Position numbers and translations under genes: made by a program
DNA from: an uncultured Flavobacteriaceae bacterium
Lineage (GTDB): Bacteria; Bacteroidota; Bacteroidia; Flavobacteriales; Flavobacteriaceae
Length of the DNA stretch: 64,000 nt
Direction: 5' to 3'
Assembly: GCA_947500525.1 (NCBI GenBank)
Contig: CANMSH010000003.1
Location: forward strand, 124,001 to 188,000
Part shown: positions 1 through 8,956 of the stretch, piece after piece
Position numbering within the stretch: position 1 is the first letter of the stretch
Layout of the letters: every line of letters begins with the position of its first letter
The notes under the pieces: generated by a model
Databases searched by the model: none
Seen by the model: only the letters and a program-made list of their open reading frames with translations
Told to the model about the DNA's origin: nothing

Positions 1-1307
1 TTTTTTATTAATTCTAGGGAAGCCTCAGAAATACCATCATTAAAGCCTTCAAAGTTCACTCCTTGATTATGAACAATATTATTCTTGAACGTTACTCCAT
101 CTGCCTTATCGTTTTCAACAACTATCGCTGCTAATCCCTTTTCATTATAAACAACGTTATTAGCAACTGTGGTCCTTATGGCTCTCGCCGAACGAATTTC
201 GGATTTTGGAAGCACATCAGCTTGGTCAATATTCGTACCAACTCCAAACTGCCAAGGTGAGCTACAGTTAACGTAAGTATTGTAAGCCACCACAACATCG
301 GTCACTTGATTGTATCGATTTAAGGGTGACTTTGGGATCCCATTCATTACGGCCAAAGGACTCCTAAAACTCTTTCCTTTTAAACCATAAAAATAATTAT
401 TAATTACCCAGTGCCCTGTGTTAATAATACGTATACCTCCATAATTTTCATTCACACCATCTCCAATAAAATAATTTCCATCTATCGTTACATAATTACC
501 ATGTCTCGTAACTAATGAGCCTTCGCTCTTATAAAAAACATTGTTCTTAAAAACGTTAAAATTAGTTTTACTCGAAATCACTTCAACCTCACCGTTGCAT
601 TCTTCAAATAAATTGTTGGCAACAAAAGTATGGCTTGGCGACATAGACGTATAACTATCACCTAATTGTATCGTCTCTCCACTAGGACCTCCTTTTACAG
701 GTCTTGGTCCGAAATGATTATTTATAATTTTATGATAATTATTAATACTTTCAATACCAGCAATACTTACTCTGACTGTTGGACCACGATTGGTTTTTCC
801 TGCGATATAAGAATTACTTAACTCATTATTTCTTCCCCAAAACTGAACCCACAAATCGCTATTATCACGTTTCGGTTTGTTAAAATCTTCAATTACACAA
901 TTCGTTACTTTACAGTTATTGGATATTTCGTCTGGTTTATCCTTGTTACTTATTTTAAAATCAATCACTGCATTTGATGGTGAGTATCCATTTTTGAAAT
1001 AGAGTCCTTTAACAACTAAATATGATCCACCAAACTTCAAGTATGATTTGCCTTCGATAGAAACTTTACCTTCAGTTTCTGCCCTTAACGTTATTGGTTT
1101 ACTTTTTGAACCTTCTCCACGAAACCTAATTTCAACATCCTTCCAAATCCCATCTTTCAATACGATTTCATCACCTGGCTGGGCTACTTTTATGGCTTCG
1201 TTCAGTTCTTCTATGTTTTGTACTAGATTTATGTTGTTTTGTACATCTTTACAAGAAAGAAGACAACAGCACATTAAAAAACAGATAAAAAGGGGGCGAT
1301 ATTTCAT
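1..1307 (-). CDS. PL6-family polysaccharide lyase lipoprotein (alginate lyase/chondroitinase-B type), 3' end off window
   Basis: The start codon is at 1307 and the frame stays open to base 1, so about 435 residues are visible and the C-terminus is missing. A lipoprotein signal ends in LLSC (lipid Cys at residue 19), placing it on the cell surface or in the outer membrane. The rest reads as a right-handed beta-helix with many N-x-N and V-x-N-N turns. The catalytic pair of PL6 lyases can be recognised: Lys in VISSKTN and Arg in LVTRHGN, 21 residues apart, the same spacing as the known Lys/Arg pairs of chondroitinase B and AlyGC. The likely role is beta-elimination of alginate; a galactosaminoglycan substrate cannot be excluded. 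Its stop and any downstream partner lie outside the window. Confidence 0.85.
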   Translation of the reverse strand, partial: MKYRPLFICFLMCCCLLSCKDVQNNINLVQNIEELNEAIKVAQPGDEIVLKDGIWKDVEIRFRGEGSKSKPITLRAETEGKVSIEGKSYLKFGGSYLVVKGLYFKNGYSPSNAVIDFKISNKDKPDEISNNCKVTNCVIEDFNKPKRDNSDLWVQFWGRNNELSNSYIAGKTNRGPTVRVSIAGIESINNYHKIINNHFGPRPVKGGPSGETIQLGDSYTSMSPSHTFVANNLFEECNGEVEVISSKTNFNVFKNNVFYKSEGSLVTRHGNYVTIDGNYFIGDGVNENYGGIRIINTGHWVINNYFYGLKGKSFRSPLAVMNGIPKSPLNRYNQVTDVVVAYNTYVNCSSPWQFGVGTNIDQADVLPKSEIRSARAIRTTVANNVVYNEKGLAAIVVENDKADGVTFKNNIVHNQGVNFEGFNDGISEASLELIK

Positions 1308-1408
1308 ATATATAGAATTGGTTTACCAGTTTGGTTTACCAAATATATACATATTTATTTAGTATCCAAATACTTTTCTAATTAGGCTCAACATCGCTGG
1401 CAGAAATA

Positions 1409-2929
1409 TTAAATATGAAACCAATCTTGAACGTTCGAAATTACCGCATCGTCTCCAGCCTTACTTTCGAATTCATTGTTTTGCTGATTATAGGTATAAG
1501 GTTTACTCCATTCATCAATATTTGTGACTATTTGCTGAATCGCGTCACACATAAACAGCACCTCTTGGTTGGTAGTTACGGGGTGCAAAGATAAACGCAC
1601 CCACCCTGGCTTAATCGTTAAATTTTTATCTATAATACCTCTAGTAATTTTTTTCGACTTGTCTTCGCTAAGATCGAACAAATGATGACTATATGTACTC
1701 GCGCAAGACCACCCTCCTCTTGATTGAATACCAAAACGATCATTTAACAAACGTACTATTAAATTATAATGAATGTCTTTAATACCAAAAGAAACGCATC
1801 CAATTCTTGGCTCATCATTATAGCCCAATAAGAACAACCCTGGAATTTCTTGTAGCTTTTCAAAACACAAGGCTAATAATTCTTCTTCTCTTTTGGCTAT
1901 ATTTTCAACACCCATTTTATCTTTTAACTGCATTGCTAATGCGGCTCTCATTACCTGCAAAAAACCTGGTGTTCCACCATCTTCTTTCGTCTCTATATCA
2001 TCATGATAACCGTACTCGCCCCATGGATTCGTCCATTTCACATTACCTCCACCAGGAACATCAGGGCAACTTGTATTGTATAATTCTTTATTGAACACCA
2101 AGACACCGCACGTTCCTGGACCACCTAAGAATTTATGAGGTGAAAACAGCACTGCATCTAAACGTGCCTCGGGATCTTCAGGATGCATATCTATTTTAAC
2201 ATAGGGTGCTGAAGCCGCGAAATCCATAAAGCAATACCCACCGTTTTGATGCATCACTTTTGCAAGTTCTTTGTACGGAGTAATAATTCCTGTTACATTA
2301 GAACATGCTGTAAACGAACCTATTTTTAAAGGTCTATCTTTGTAAACATCTAAGGCTTTTTTCAATTCTTTGGGACATACCAATTTATGTTCGTCACATT
2401 CTAAAATGACAACATCTGCAATAGTCTCCATCCAAGGTACGTGATTTGAATGATGCTCCATATGGGAAATAAAAACTACGGGTCTTTCATTCGCTGGAAT
2501 CTCGATTCTATCTTTTACCGCGTCTGGATATCGTAACCCCATAACTCGTTGTAACCTCGATAAAACACCTGTAAACCCAGTACCGGAAGTTACCAAAACA
2601 TCATTTTCATTTGCATTTACATGCTCTTTTATTAGTTTTCGTGCGTATTTATAGGCGTAGGTAGAAGCCTTGCCAGTTTCACTTGAAAAAGAATGGGTAT
2701 TAGCGACCATAGGACCAATTTTAGTGGTCATTATATCTTCGATAGGTCTATACAAACGACCGCTAGCAATCCAATCAGCATAGGTTAACTTTTGTACACC
2801 ATTAATTGAATCAAATTGATGATCGTCACCAATGATATGTTTTCTAAATTGTTGAAAATACGCTTCTAAATCGATAATTGTATCTTCTTTAGAGGGCTTT
2901 TTCGAGGTGTTTTTCGCTATCAAGGTCAT
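1409..2929 (-). CDS. Class V aminotransferase / cysteine desulfurase-like PLP enzyme
   Basis: A 506-residue protein of fold-type I. FSPHKFLGGPGT carries the probable PLP lysine, preceded by the DFAASAPY and HMEHHSNHVPW motifs that read S-H-M-E-H-H-S-N as in NifS/SufS-like enzymes. A Cys lies in GGWSCAST near residue 410, where CsdA/SufS-like proteins carry their sulfur-transfer Cys. At 506 residues it is about 100 longer than SufS, and no suf genes are nearby, so a house-keeping SufS role is unlikely. It is a stand-alone flavobacterial member whose substrate cannot be read from sequence. A long palindrome sits 22 bp upstream of the start and may control it. Confidence 0.75.
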   Translation of the reverse strand: MTLIAKNTSKKPSKEDTIIDLEAYFQQFRKHIIGDDHQFDSINGVQKLTYADWIASGRLYRPIEDIMTTKIGPMVANTHSFSSETGKASTYAYKYARKLIKEHVNANENDVLVTSGTGFTGVLSRLQRVMGLRYPDAVKDRIEIPANERPVVFISHMEHHSNHVPWMETIADVVILECDEHKLVCPKELKKALDVYKDRPLKIGSFTACSNVTGIITPYKELAKVMHQNGGYCFMDFAASAPYVKIDMHPEDPEARLDAVLFSPHKFLGGPGTCGVLVFNKELYNTSCPDVPGGGNVKWTNPWGEYGYHDDIETKEDGGTPGFLQVMRAALAMQLKDKMGVENIAKREEELLALCFEKLQEIPGLFLLGYNDEPRIGCVSFGIKDIHYNLIVRLLNDRFGIQSRGGWSCASTYSHHLFDLSEDKSKKITRGIIDKNLTIKPGWVRLSLHPVTTNQEVLFMCDAIQQIVTNIDEWSKPYTYNQQNNEFESKAGDDAVISNVQDWFHI

Positions 2930-2950
2930 TACAAATGAATTAACTTTAGA

Positions 2951-2981
2951 TAAAATTAGTTAACAAAGTTAACTAATTTTA
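2951..2981. promoter_or_regulatory. 14-bp perfect inverted repeat with 3-nt spacer
   Basis: Arms 2951-2964 (ending in TTAGTTAAC) and 2968-2981 are exact reverse complements around AAA. It lies between the dsbD stop (3019) and the start of the class V aminotransferase (2929), both transcribed leftwards. Very low GC and no T-run after the stem make it a poor terminator. The spacing just upstream of a start codon suggests an operator for a dimeric repressor such as a MarR-type protein, but no regulator is adjacent. Confidence 0.6.
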
Positions 2982-3018
2982 GTTTCAATAAGAAATAAAC
3001 TTGACCATTTCCCACTAA

Positions 3019-5049
3019 TTATTTCTTCACTATGTCTAATCCGCACTGCAAAAATGCAGCATATTCGTCCTCATTAGGTGTATAAGCTGTAGGTTCATTT
3101 AGAATGGTTTTACCATCTGAACTCAGTAATACGTAATAAGGTTGCGAGTTGTTTTGAAAAAATTGGGTTTGAAAATTTGCCCATTTATCACCATAATCTT
3201 CTAGTTTTCGAGTGCCCCCATTAATCCTACTCACATGAACTTGCTGATCTGATGGTAATTGTTTTTTATCATCAACGTAGAGAGAGATAAGCACATAATC
3301 ATTACGCAAATAATCATCTATCTTTTTTAAAGGCCAAACATGTTCTTCCATTTTTCTACAATTCACACATCCGTAACCTGTAAAATCAAGCATAATAGGT
3401 TTATTTACCTTTTGAGCGTGTGCAATTCCTTCTTTTAAATCTTTAAAACAGTCAAGATTATTAGGGCAGTCATTAGGATATACAAAACTATATCCAACTG
3501 GCGGTGCCAAACCACTGAGCAATGTTAACGGTGTAAATGTTTTTGTCTCCTCATTCACCCTAAACCCTGAGATAAGATATATTGTAAACGCTGTTACCAA
3601 AACAGCCGAAGAAATTCTCACAAATGACAATTTCTTTATTGGCGAATCATGAGGGAATTTAATCTTACCAAAAAGATACAAGGCCAAGCAGGCAAAAATG
3701 AGTATCCAAATGATTAAGAATGGTTCTATTTTTAAGATATTCCAATGTTGTACTAAATCTGCTACTGATAAAAATTTAAACGCAAGTGCTAACTCTAAAA
3801 AACCTAATACTACTTTTGTTGTATTCAACCACCCACCTGATTTCGGCAACGAATTTAACCACCCCGGAAAAGCAGCAAACAACGCAAAAGGTAACCCTAA
3901 GGCTAAGCCAAAACCAGCCATCCCAGCGGTTAATTGCCAGGCACCTCCATCTGATGTCAAAGATCCTGCCAAAAGTGAGCCTAAAATAGGCCCTGTACAA
4001 GAAAATGATACAATAGCTAACGTAAGGGCCATAAAGAAAACACCTAAAACACCTCCAACATTTTCTCCCTGTGTCGTTTTATTCGTCCAACTTGCTGGTA
4101 AGGTCAGCTCATAAAATCCGAAAAAGGAAAAAGCAAAAAACACAAAAATGACAAAGAAAATAACGTTCAACCAAACGTTCGTGGAAATATCATTTAAGAT
4201 ATCAGGGTTAATAGAATCTAATAAGTGAAATGGTACACTTAAAATTAAGTACACTGCTAAAATGAAAAATCCGTAAAGTACAGCTTTGGAAATACTAGAC
4301 TTTTTATTTTGATCATTTTTCTTCGTAAAAAAACTTACGGTTAATGGAATCATTGGAAAAACACATGGCGTTAGTAGTGCCAATAATCCTCCAATTACTC
4401 CTAACCCAAAAATACTTAACAATGATTTTCCTTTATTCTTTGCCGAAGAAGTGATACTCGTCCCGGAGTCATTCGCACATTTTTTATCAGATTTTGAGAT
4501 ATCATTTGGAGACATTCCATATAACATCTTATTCACCTCATCATCATTTACAACTATATCTTCTCCTAAATCGCCAACTGAAGCACTAGATCCTATTGAC
4601 GAAAATTTAAACTCAAATGGCACATCTGTTGGTGGTAGGCATTGCGCATCATCACAGGTCATAAAAGACAAACTTCCTGTTAACGTGGCTACATTTTTAC
4701 TGAGTTCTATACGCTGTGTGAAAACGGCTTTTTCATAAAACTTAGAAAGTTCCATATCAAAAACAGGGTCGTGTTTGGTTATTTTGTTTTCATCACTCTC
4801 TTTAACCTTTCCAACTATTTTTATTGCTTCATTTTCATCAAAATTAAATGACGTAGGTATGGGGCCTCCATCTTCTATAAACTGAGAATATACAGCCCAT
4901 TGATCATCAATCGTAGCGATAAAAATTAAATCATGCTCTTTCTCTGATACTTTTTTAGATTCAAAAGTCCATTTCACAGGCTCAAAAATCTGCGAAAAGC
5001 TAGTAAAACTAACTATTAACAAAAGTGAAGTAATTAGTATTTTCTTCAT
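3019..5049 (-). CDS. Protein-disulfide reductase DsbD-like membrane protein
   Basis: 676 residues in the usual DsbD three-part layout. A signal peptide and a periplasmic N-terminal domain (to about residue 190) contain the FMTCDDAQCLPP cysteines. A hydrophobic core of about eight helices (about 205-500) has the LTPCVFPMIPL and SFSCTGPILG motifs with the electron-shuttling cysteines. A C-terminal thioredoxin-like domain has GYGCVNCRKME at about 557-566. The protein moves reducing power from cytoplasmic thioredoxin to periplasmic disulfides, serving cytochrome c maturation or thiol repair. It appears to be transcribed alone from a TAnnTTTG promoter about 57 bp upstream. The family assignment is secure; individual client proteins are unknown. 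Confidence 0.9.
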   Translation of the reverse strand: MKKILITSLLLIVSFTSFSQIFEPVKWTFESKKVSEKEHDLIFIATIDDQWAVYSQFIEDGGPIPTSFNFDENEAIKIVGKVKESDENKITKHDPVFDMELSKFYEKAVFTQRIELSKNVATLTGSLSFMTCDDAQCLPPTDVPFEFKFSSIGSSASVGDLGEDIVVNDDEVNKMLYGMSPNDISKSDKKCANDSGTSITSSAKNKGKSLLSIFGLGVIGGLLALLTPCVFPMIPLTVSFFTKKNDQNKKSSISKAVLYGFFILAVYLILSVPFHLLDSINPDILNDISTNVWLNVIFFVIFVFFAFSFFGFYELTLPASWTNKTTQGENVGGVLGVFFMALTLAIVSFSCTGPILGSLLAGSLTSDGGAWQLTAGMAGFGLALGLPFALFAAFPGWLNSLPKSGGWLNTTKVVLGFLELALAFKFLSVADLVQHWNILKIEPFLIIWILIFACLALYLFGKIKFPHDSPIKKLSFVRISSAVLVTAFTIYLISGFRVNEETKTFTPLTLLSGLAPPVGYSFVYPNDCPNNLDCFKDLKEGIAHAQKVNKPIMLDFTGYGCVNCRKMEEHVWPLKKIDDYLRNDYVLISLYVDDKKQLPSDQQVHVSRINGGTRKLEDYGDKWANFQTQFFQNNSQPYYVLLSSDGKTILNEPTAYTPNEDEYAAFLQCGLDIVKK

Positions 5050-5105
5050 CTACTCTAAGTTCTTTAATTATGTAAGGTTTAGGCGCTAAATCTCTCTATT
5101 CATTA

Positions 5106-5113
5106 CAAAAGTA
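5106..5113 (-). promoter_or_regulatory. Probable -7 box of the dsbD promoter
   Basis: On the minus strand this reads TACTTTTG, an exact match to the Bacteroidota -7 consensus TAnnTTTG, 57 bp upstream of the dsbD-like start. No clear TTG at -33 is seen. Confidence 0.5.
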
Positions 5114-5184
5114 TGGTACGAATATCTTAAATAATTTTATCATGTCGTACTAATATTTACCTTTTTAAGAAAACTATATGAACT

Positions 5185-5214
5185 AAAAAAGCTCTAGTAA
5201 CAAACTAAAGCTTT
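5185..5214 (-). terminator. Intrinsic terminator of the PD40-OmpA gene
   Basis: The minus strand forms an 11-bp stem (5188-5198 with 5204-5214, one G-U pair) with a 5-nt loop, followed by a six-T run. It lies just downstream of the OmpA-family stop codon at 5237. Confidence 0.75.
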
Positions 5215-5236
5215 TAATTTTATTGTAAACCTTTGA

Positions 5237-6844
5237 TTAAGGCTTCGAAGTTTCTCTTATTTTTATTTGTTCAACAACTTTAAAATTAGTCCTTCTATTC
5301 AGCTGATGTTGTTCTTCAGAGCATTCTTTCTCGTCATTACAATCATTTACCAATTGCGTTTCACCGAAGCCTTGACTTGTAATTCGGCTTGGATCAATTC
5401 CTTTTGATACGATATAATCTAATGAAGCTTTTGCTCTTTTCTCAGATAGTCTCATATTATAGCCTTCTTCAGCTCTCGAATCGGTATGTGAACTGGCCAT
5501 AATCTTTAATTCTGGATATTTCGTCATCACCTCTACAACACGATCAAGCTCTGCTGCTGCATCGGGACGAATAGCGTACTTATCAAGATCAAAATAAATT
5601 ACATTGATATTTACCAATAGTTCATCACCAACCATAACGAAATCTTGGGCCAGTTCTAAATCTTGAACCAATTCTGGCGCATCTAAATCATTAATTGTTT
5701 TAACAGGCATTTCTAATTTCAAATATCCATCACTCACAGATACCAACTTAAACTTGGTATTACACGGTAATTTAAAACTAAATGAAGCATCTTCTTCAGA
5801 AGCTGCAGCAATTTGAAGTTGATTACCATCTTCATCTAATACTTGCACTATTGTACCAGGCATCAGCGTTTGTGTTTCTTTATCTTTTACAACTCCAGAG
5901 ACAGTCTGTAAACATTCGATAAACAATTCATCATCTTCGCTAAATGAATAAATATCATCATCTCCTTTTCCATCTACTCTATTAGACGAAAAATATCCTT
6001 TTTGTAATTTTTCCTTCAAAATATATGCGAAATCATCTTTTGGACTATTTATCGGAGCTTCTAAGTTTAGAGGTTCAGATATTGTATTATCAAAAATTTT
6101 ACTTGCAAAAACATCTAGGTTACCATATCCAGCATGACCTGTTGACGAAAAATACAAAATGTTATCATCGCTCATAAATGGAAACATTTCTCGTTCTTCA
6201 GTATTGATCTTCGGCCCCAAATTTACAGGATCACCGTAAGACCCATCTTCTTTAATATCAACTACATAGATATCGGTTTTACCAAACCCTCCTTCTCTAT
6301 CAGAAACGAAGTACAATTTTGTTTCATCTACATTTAAGGATGGTAAACCAGATTGAAAATCATCACTATTAAATGGTAATTTCGTAATATCCGACCATAA
6401 ACCTTCTTTATTTACAGAGGCCTTGTACAGTTGAATATTATCAAATCCTTTTTTTCCACGGATTGACTTTTCCTTTTCATTGTAGTTATTGGCACTAAAG
6501 TAAACCGTCTTTAAGTCTTTGGTGAATACCAAAGAGGCTTCATGTAACTTTCTGTTCGCCTCTCCTTCTAACTTCCTTTTATTAATGATTCCTCCTAAAC
6601 TATCAACATCACCTAAATATAAATCTAAATACGCCTGACCATTTTCACGCCAAACACGCTTAATAATGGTTACTTTATCACTTGGAGATGCAAAAACGAT
6701 CTTGTCTTTACCTAAAAAGGCAACACCGAAATCAGCTTCTTTAGTATTAACATCTAACAGTTTAACGCTATGTTTTCCTGGGGTGGTTTGAGCGGTAAGT
6801 AATGCTGTAAAACATAACAACATCATCGCAATATACTTTCTCAT
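5237..6844 (-). CDS. Outer-membrane OmpA-family protein with PD40 propeller
   Basis: The second ATG (MRKYIAMMLL) is chosen because it begins directly with a signal peptide, giving 535 residues. Repeated motifs of the KLYFVSDREGGFGKTDIY type at about 90-300 are PD40/WD40-like propeller blades. A CarboxypepD_reg-like beta domain follows at about 310-390 (SGVVKDKETQTL). The C-terminal OmpA domain at about 410-525 has IYFDLDKYAIRPDA and the NMRLSEKRA peptidoglycan-binding signature, so the protein links the outer membrane to the cell wall. This architecture is common in Bacteroidota, often beside PorP-like proteins of the type IX secretion system, but no PorP homologue is adjacent here. It lies downstream of a sigma/anti-sigma pair that might regulate it. 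Confidence 0.85.
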   Translation of the reverse strand: MRKYIAMMLLCFTALLTAQTTPGKHSVKLLDVNTKEADFGVAFLGKDKIVFASPSDKVTIIKRVWRENGQAYLDLYLGDVDSLGGIINKRKLEGEANRKLHEASLVFTKDLKTVYFSANNYNEKEKSIRGKKGFDNIQLYKASVNKEGLWSDITKLPFNSDDFQSGLPSLNVDETKLYFVSDREGGFGKTDIYVVDIKEDGSYGDPVNLGPKINTEEREMFPFMSDDNILYFSSTGHAGYGNLDVFASKIFDNTISEPLNLEAPINSPKDDFAYILKEKLQKGYFSSNRVDGKGDDDIYSFSEDDELFIECLQTVSGVVKDKETQTLMPGTIVQVLDEDGNQLQIAAASEEDASFSFKLPCNTKFKLVSVSDGYLKLEMPVKTINDLDAPELVQDLELAQDFVMVGDELLVNINVIYFDLDKYAIRPDAAAELDRVVEVMTKYPELKIMASSHTDSRAEEGYNMRLSEKRAKASLDYIVSKGIDPSRITSQGFGETQLVNDCNDEKECSEEQHQLNRRTNFKVVEQIKIRETSKP

Positions 6845-6927
6845 AACATACATTTTTATAAAAGCACAACTATCTCTATAGTGGTTTTAAATAATTTCTC
6901 ACAAATAATTACGTAAATCTTGCGATT

Positions 6928-6956
6928 CTTTTTTACAAAAAGTATTGTAAAAAAAG
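6928..6956. promoter_or_regulatory. AT-rich inverted repeat upstream of the OmpA-family gene
   Basis: CTTTTTTACAA and TTGTAAAAAAAG form an approximately 11-bp inverted repeat around a 6-nt centre. It lies in the 250-bp gap between the putative anti-sigma gene and the OmpA-family gene. A minus-strand TAAATTTG -7 box lies at 6982-6989. The repeat falls where an operator or leader hairpin of the OmpA gene would be; it could also end the upstream transcript. Confidence 0.4.
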
Positions 6957-7094
6957 GGGAGGCAGAGATTTTTACAGTTGTCAAATTTACAAATAAAAAT
7001 GAAATTATCAGAGCATCTATTGTTAATATAATAAGCGTCTTAATTTAGAACCAAAGTCGTCATGAAATTTGTAAAAAATGTCACAACAACTGAT

Positions 7095-7610
7095 TTAGTT
7101 GATTAACCTTTTTCTAAGTTTGATATCAAACAAGAGCATACTAATTAAGCAAAAAAGACTCATCGTTAATATGGGAGAGAGCTGCGTTTCTTTAAAGAAT
7201 GTTCTACCCTCAAGTGGATTGCTAAATATATTTTTGGCTTCTTCAAGATATGGAGTAACCTTCGTATAAATCGATGTTGACTCTTGAGGAGTCTCTTTGA
7301 ATAATACAAACATCATCAATGCAACGATAAAACCACAAATTGCGAACCAACCTTTTTTACTGATTAAGGGTTTATATTCTAAATCTTCTCGCATTTTGAC
7401 TTCTTCCATAACATTAGACACAAACGTATCAGAAGGCATTTCTAAACTCTGAGTCTTTAATATTTGGGCCAACCTCTGATCCTTTAACCCTTCCTCATTG
7501 AGAGATATAAACACATCTTTCATCACATGTTGTGTGAAGTTTTCAGGCGCCTTCTCAATACCTGTCTCTTTCAGAAGCTTCTTCATATGTTTTTTATTTC
7601 TCTTACCCAT
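7095..7610 (-). CDS. Small two-helix membrane protein, putative anti-sigma factor
   Basis: 171 residues, beginning one base after the sigma-factor stop, so the two are co-transcribed and probably translationally coupled. The N-terminal 85 residues are charged and cytoplasmic, with two similar segments (FTQHVMKDV and FVSNVMEEV). Hydrophobic helices follow at about 87-105 and 147-163. It has no recognisable zinc-anti-sigma motif. Position and topology suggest a membrane anchor or regulator that sequesters the ECF sigma factor; this is inference from context. Many Bacteroidota ECF genes are followed by such unrelated short membrane proteins. Confidence 0.6.
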   Translation of the reverse strand: MGKRNKKHMKKLLKETGIEKAPENFTQHVMKDVFISLNEEGLKDQRLAQILKTQSLEMPSDTFVSNVMEEVKMREDLEYKPLISKKGWFAICGFIVALMMFVLFKETPQESTSIYTKVTPYLEEAKNIFSNPLEGRTFFKETQLSPILTMSLFCLISMLLFDIKLRKRLIN

Positions 7611-7611
7611 A

Positions 7612-8184
7612 CTATAAAATAGTTTTCAATTCTTTATCTAAAAAAAGCGCTAACGATTTGTATAACTTTTTACGCGCTCTAAATAATCTTACCTTAATAT
7701 TAGTCTTAGTATAACCCGTTATTTTTTCAATTTCATCTAAGGTATTATCATTTATGTAAAACAAAGTTACTAATAGTGCATCTAATTCAGGTAATTTATC
7801 AATTGCGGCCTTAATATATTTTTGTTGCTCTTCTCTCTTTAATTCGTCGATCTGTGATGAACCTCCAGTAGAATAGTTATCTATCACATATTCGTCAATA
7901 TTAGTAATTTCAATTTTCTTCTTTCTTGTTTTAGAGATTGCTGTTCGATATACTATGGTATATAACCAAGTAGAAAATTTAGATTTGCCTTGAAAGGTTC
8001 TCAATTGTTGAAATGCCTTGATAAAACTATCTTGCGCTACCTCTTCGGCATCTTCTGCGTTTCTAACAATTTTTATGGCAACGGTATAAGCCATATCCTT
8101 GTATTTTTCTACAAGATAACTGTATGAGGCAGCATCGCCCTGCAACACTTTATCTATATAAATTTGGTCTTTTGGTTGTCTCAT
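7612..8184 (-). CDS. ECF-type RNA polymerase sigma factor
   Basis: 190 residues, the usual ECF length. Region 2 is seen in YLVEKYKDMAYTVAIKI, NAEDAEEVAQDSFIKAFQ and the -10-recognising KFSTWLYTIVYR. Region 4 is seen in LPELDALLVTLFYI and EIEKITGYTKTNIKVRLFRARKKL, its helix-turn-helix. A charged linker of about 40 residues joins them. It is followed immediately by a putative membrane anti-sigma factor and then by an OmpA/PD40 gene, a likely but unproven target. The stimulus is unknown. Confidence 0.92.
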   Translation of the reverse strand: MRQPKDQIYIDKVLQGDAASYSYLVEKYKDMAYTVAIKIVRNAEDAEEVAQDSFIKAFQQLRTFQGKSKFSTWLYTIVYRTAISKTRKKKIEITNIDEYVIDNYSTGGSSQIDELKREEQQKYIKAAIDKLPELDALLVTLFYINDNTLDEIEKITGYTKTNIKVRLFRARKKLYKSLALFLDKELKTIL

Positions 8185-8285
8185 TTCTATATATGACTAC
8201 CATTTTAGAATTTAGGTTACACTAAAGGTAGTTGTTTTTTTAGCACCCTAAAAAACAATCTCCTTTCTAAACCTAATCACTTGTA

Positions 8286-8948
8286 TTATTTTGTTGCTCG
8301 AAGCATTTCTCTCTTACCTGGCGGTCCTGGTAATTTCTCGACTGTAAATCCAACCTCTTGCATAGCGCGACGCACACTACCTTTGGCAGAATATGTCACT
8401 AAGACGCCATTCGGTTTTAATGCATGGTACATTTTTTCAAAAATGCTTACTGTCCATAATTCTGGTTGTACTCTTGCCCCGAAAGCATCGAAATAAATTA
8501 TGTCAAAAACATTATCATCGTCAATTTGATCAAAAAATTGGTTCCGTTTTGTCAAATAAAATGTAGGATCTATTCTAGTTTGTTGCTCCCAAGTTGAACT
8601 ATGTAAACTTTCAAAAATATTCTTATGTTCAAACACTCCCAACTGTTGAACGTAATTTAATTTTTCTATTTCTTCTTCTTTTATTGGATAGGCTTCAATT
8701 CCAGTGTAATCGATTTGCATACTCAACTTTTTCGTTTCTAAAAAAGTAATAAAGCAATTGAGTCCAGTACCAAAACCTATCTCTAAAATGTTGATGCTAT
8801 TTCTTTTGTCAAACTGATATAATCCATTCTTTATAAAGACATGATAGGCTTCTTGGATGGCTCCATGTTTCGAATGGTATTGTTCATTCCATTCTGGAAG
8901 ATGAATGGTTGTAGATCCATCTGAGGTGATGATAATTTCTCTTTTCAA
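8286..8948 (-). CDS. mnmD: tRNA (5-methylaminomethyl-2-thiouridine)(34) methyltransferase
   Basis: 220 residues. It begins with the family-typical N-terminus TSDGSTTIHLPEWNEQYHS. The SAM-binding loop is ILEIGFGTGLN, followed by FDIIYFDAFGARVQPELW and the VTYSAKGSVRRAMQEVGF tail. This is the methyltransferase half of E. coli MnmC, found free-standing as MnmD in Bacteroidota without the FAD domain. It methylates the wobble uridine side chain in some tRNAs, in the cytoplasm. It shares the minus strand with the DUF4920 gene 8 bp upstream, a conserved flavobacterial pairing next to ilvE. Confidence 0.9.
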   Translation of the reverse strand: MKREIIITSDGSTTIHLPEWNEQYHSKHGAIQEAYHVFIKNGLYQFDKRNSINILEIGFGTGLNCFITFLETKKLSMQIDYTGIEAYPIKEEEIEKLNYVQQLGVFEHKNIFESLHSSTWEQQTRIDPTFYLTKRNQFFDQIDDDNVFDIIYFDAFGARVQPELWTVSIFEKMYHALKPNGVLVTYSAKGSVRRAMQEVGFTVEKLPGPPGKREMLRATK

Positions 8949-8956
8949 TTTTAGAG

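Noticed and set aside
1048-1362. Plus-strand frame at the 5' end of the PL6 gene
   Set aside because: It is antisense to the lyase signal peptide and beta-helix, with no family features.
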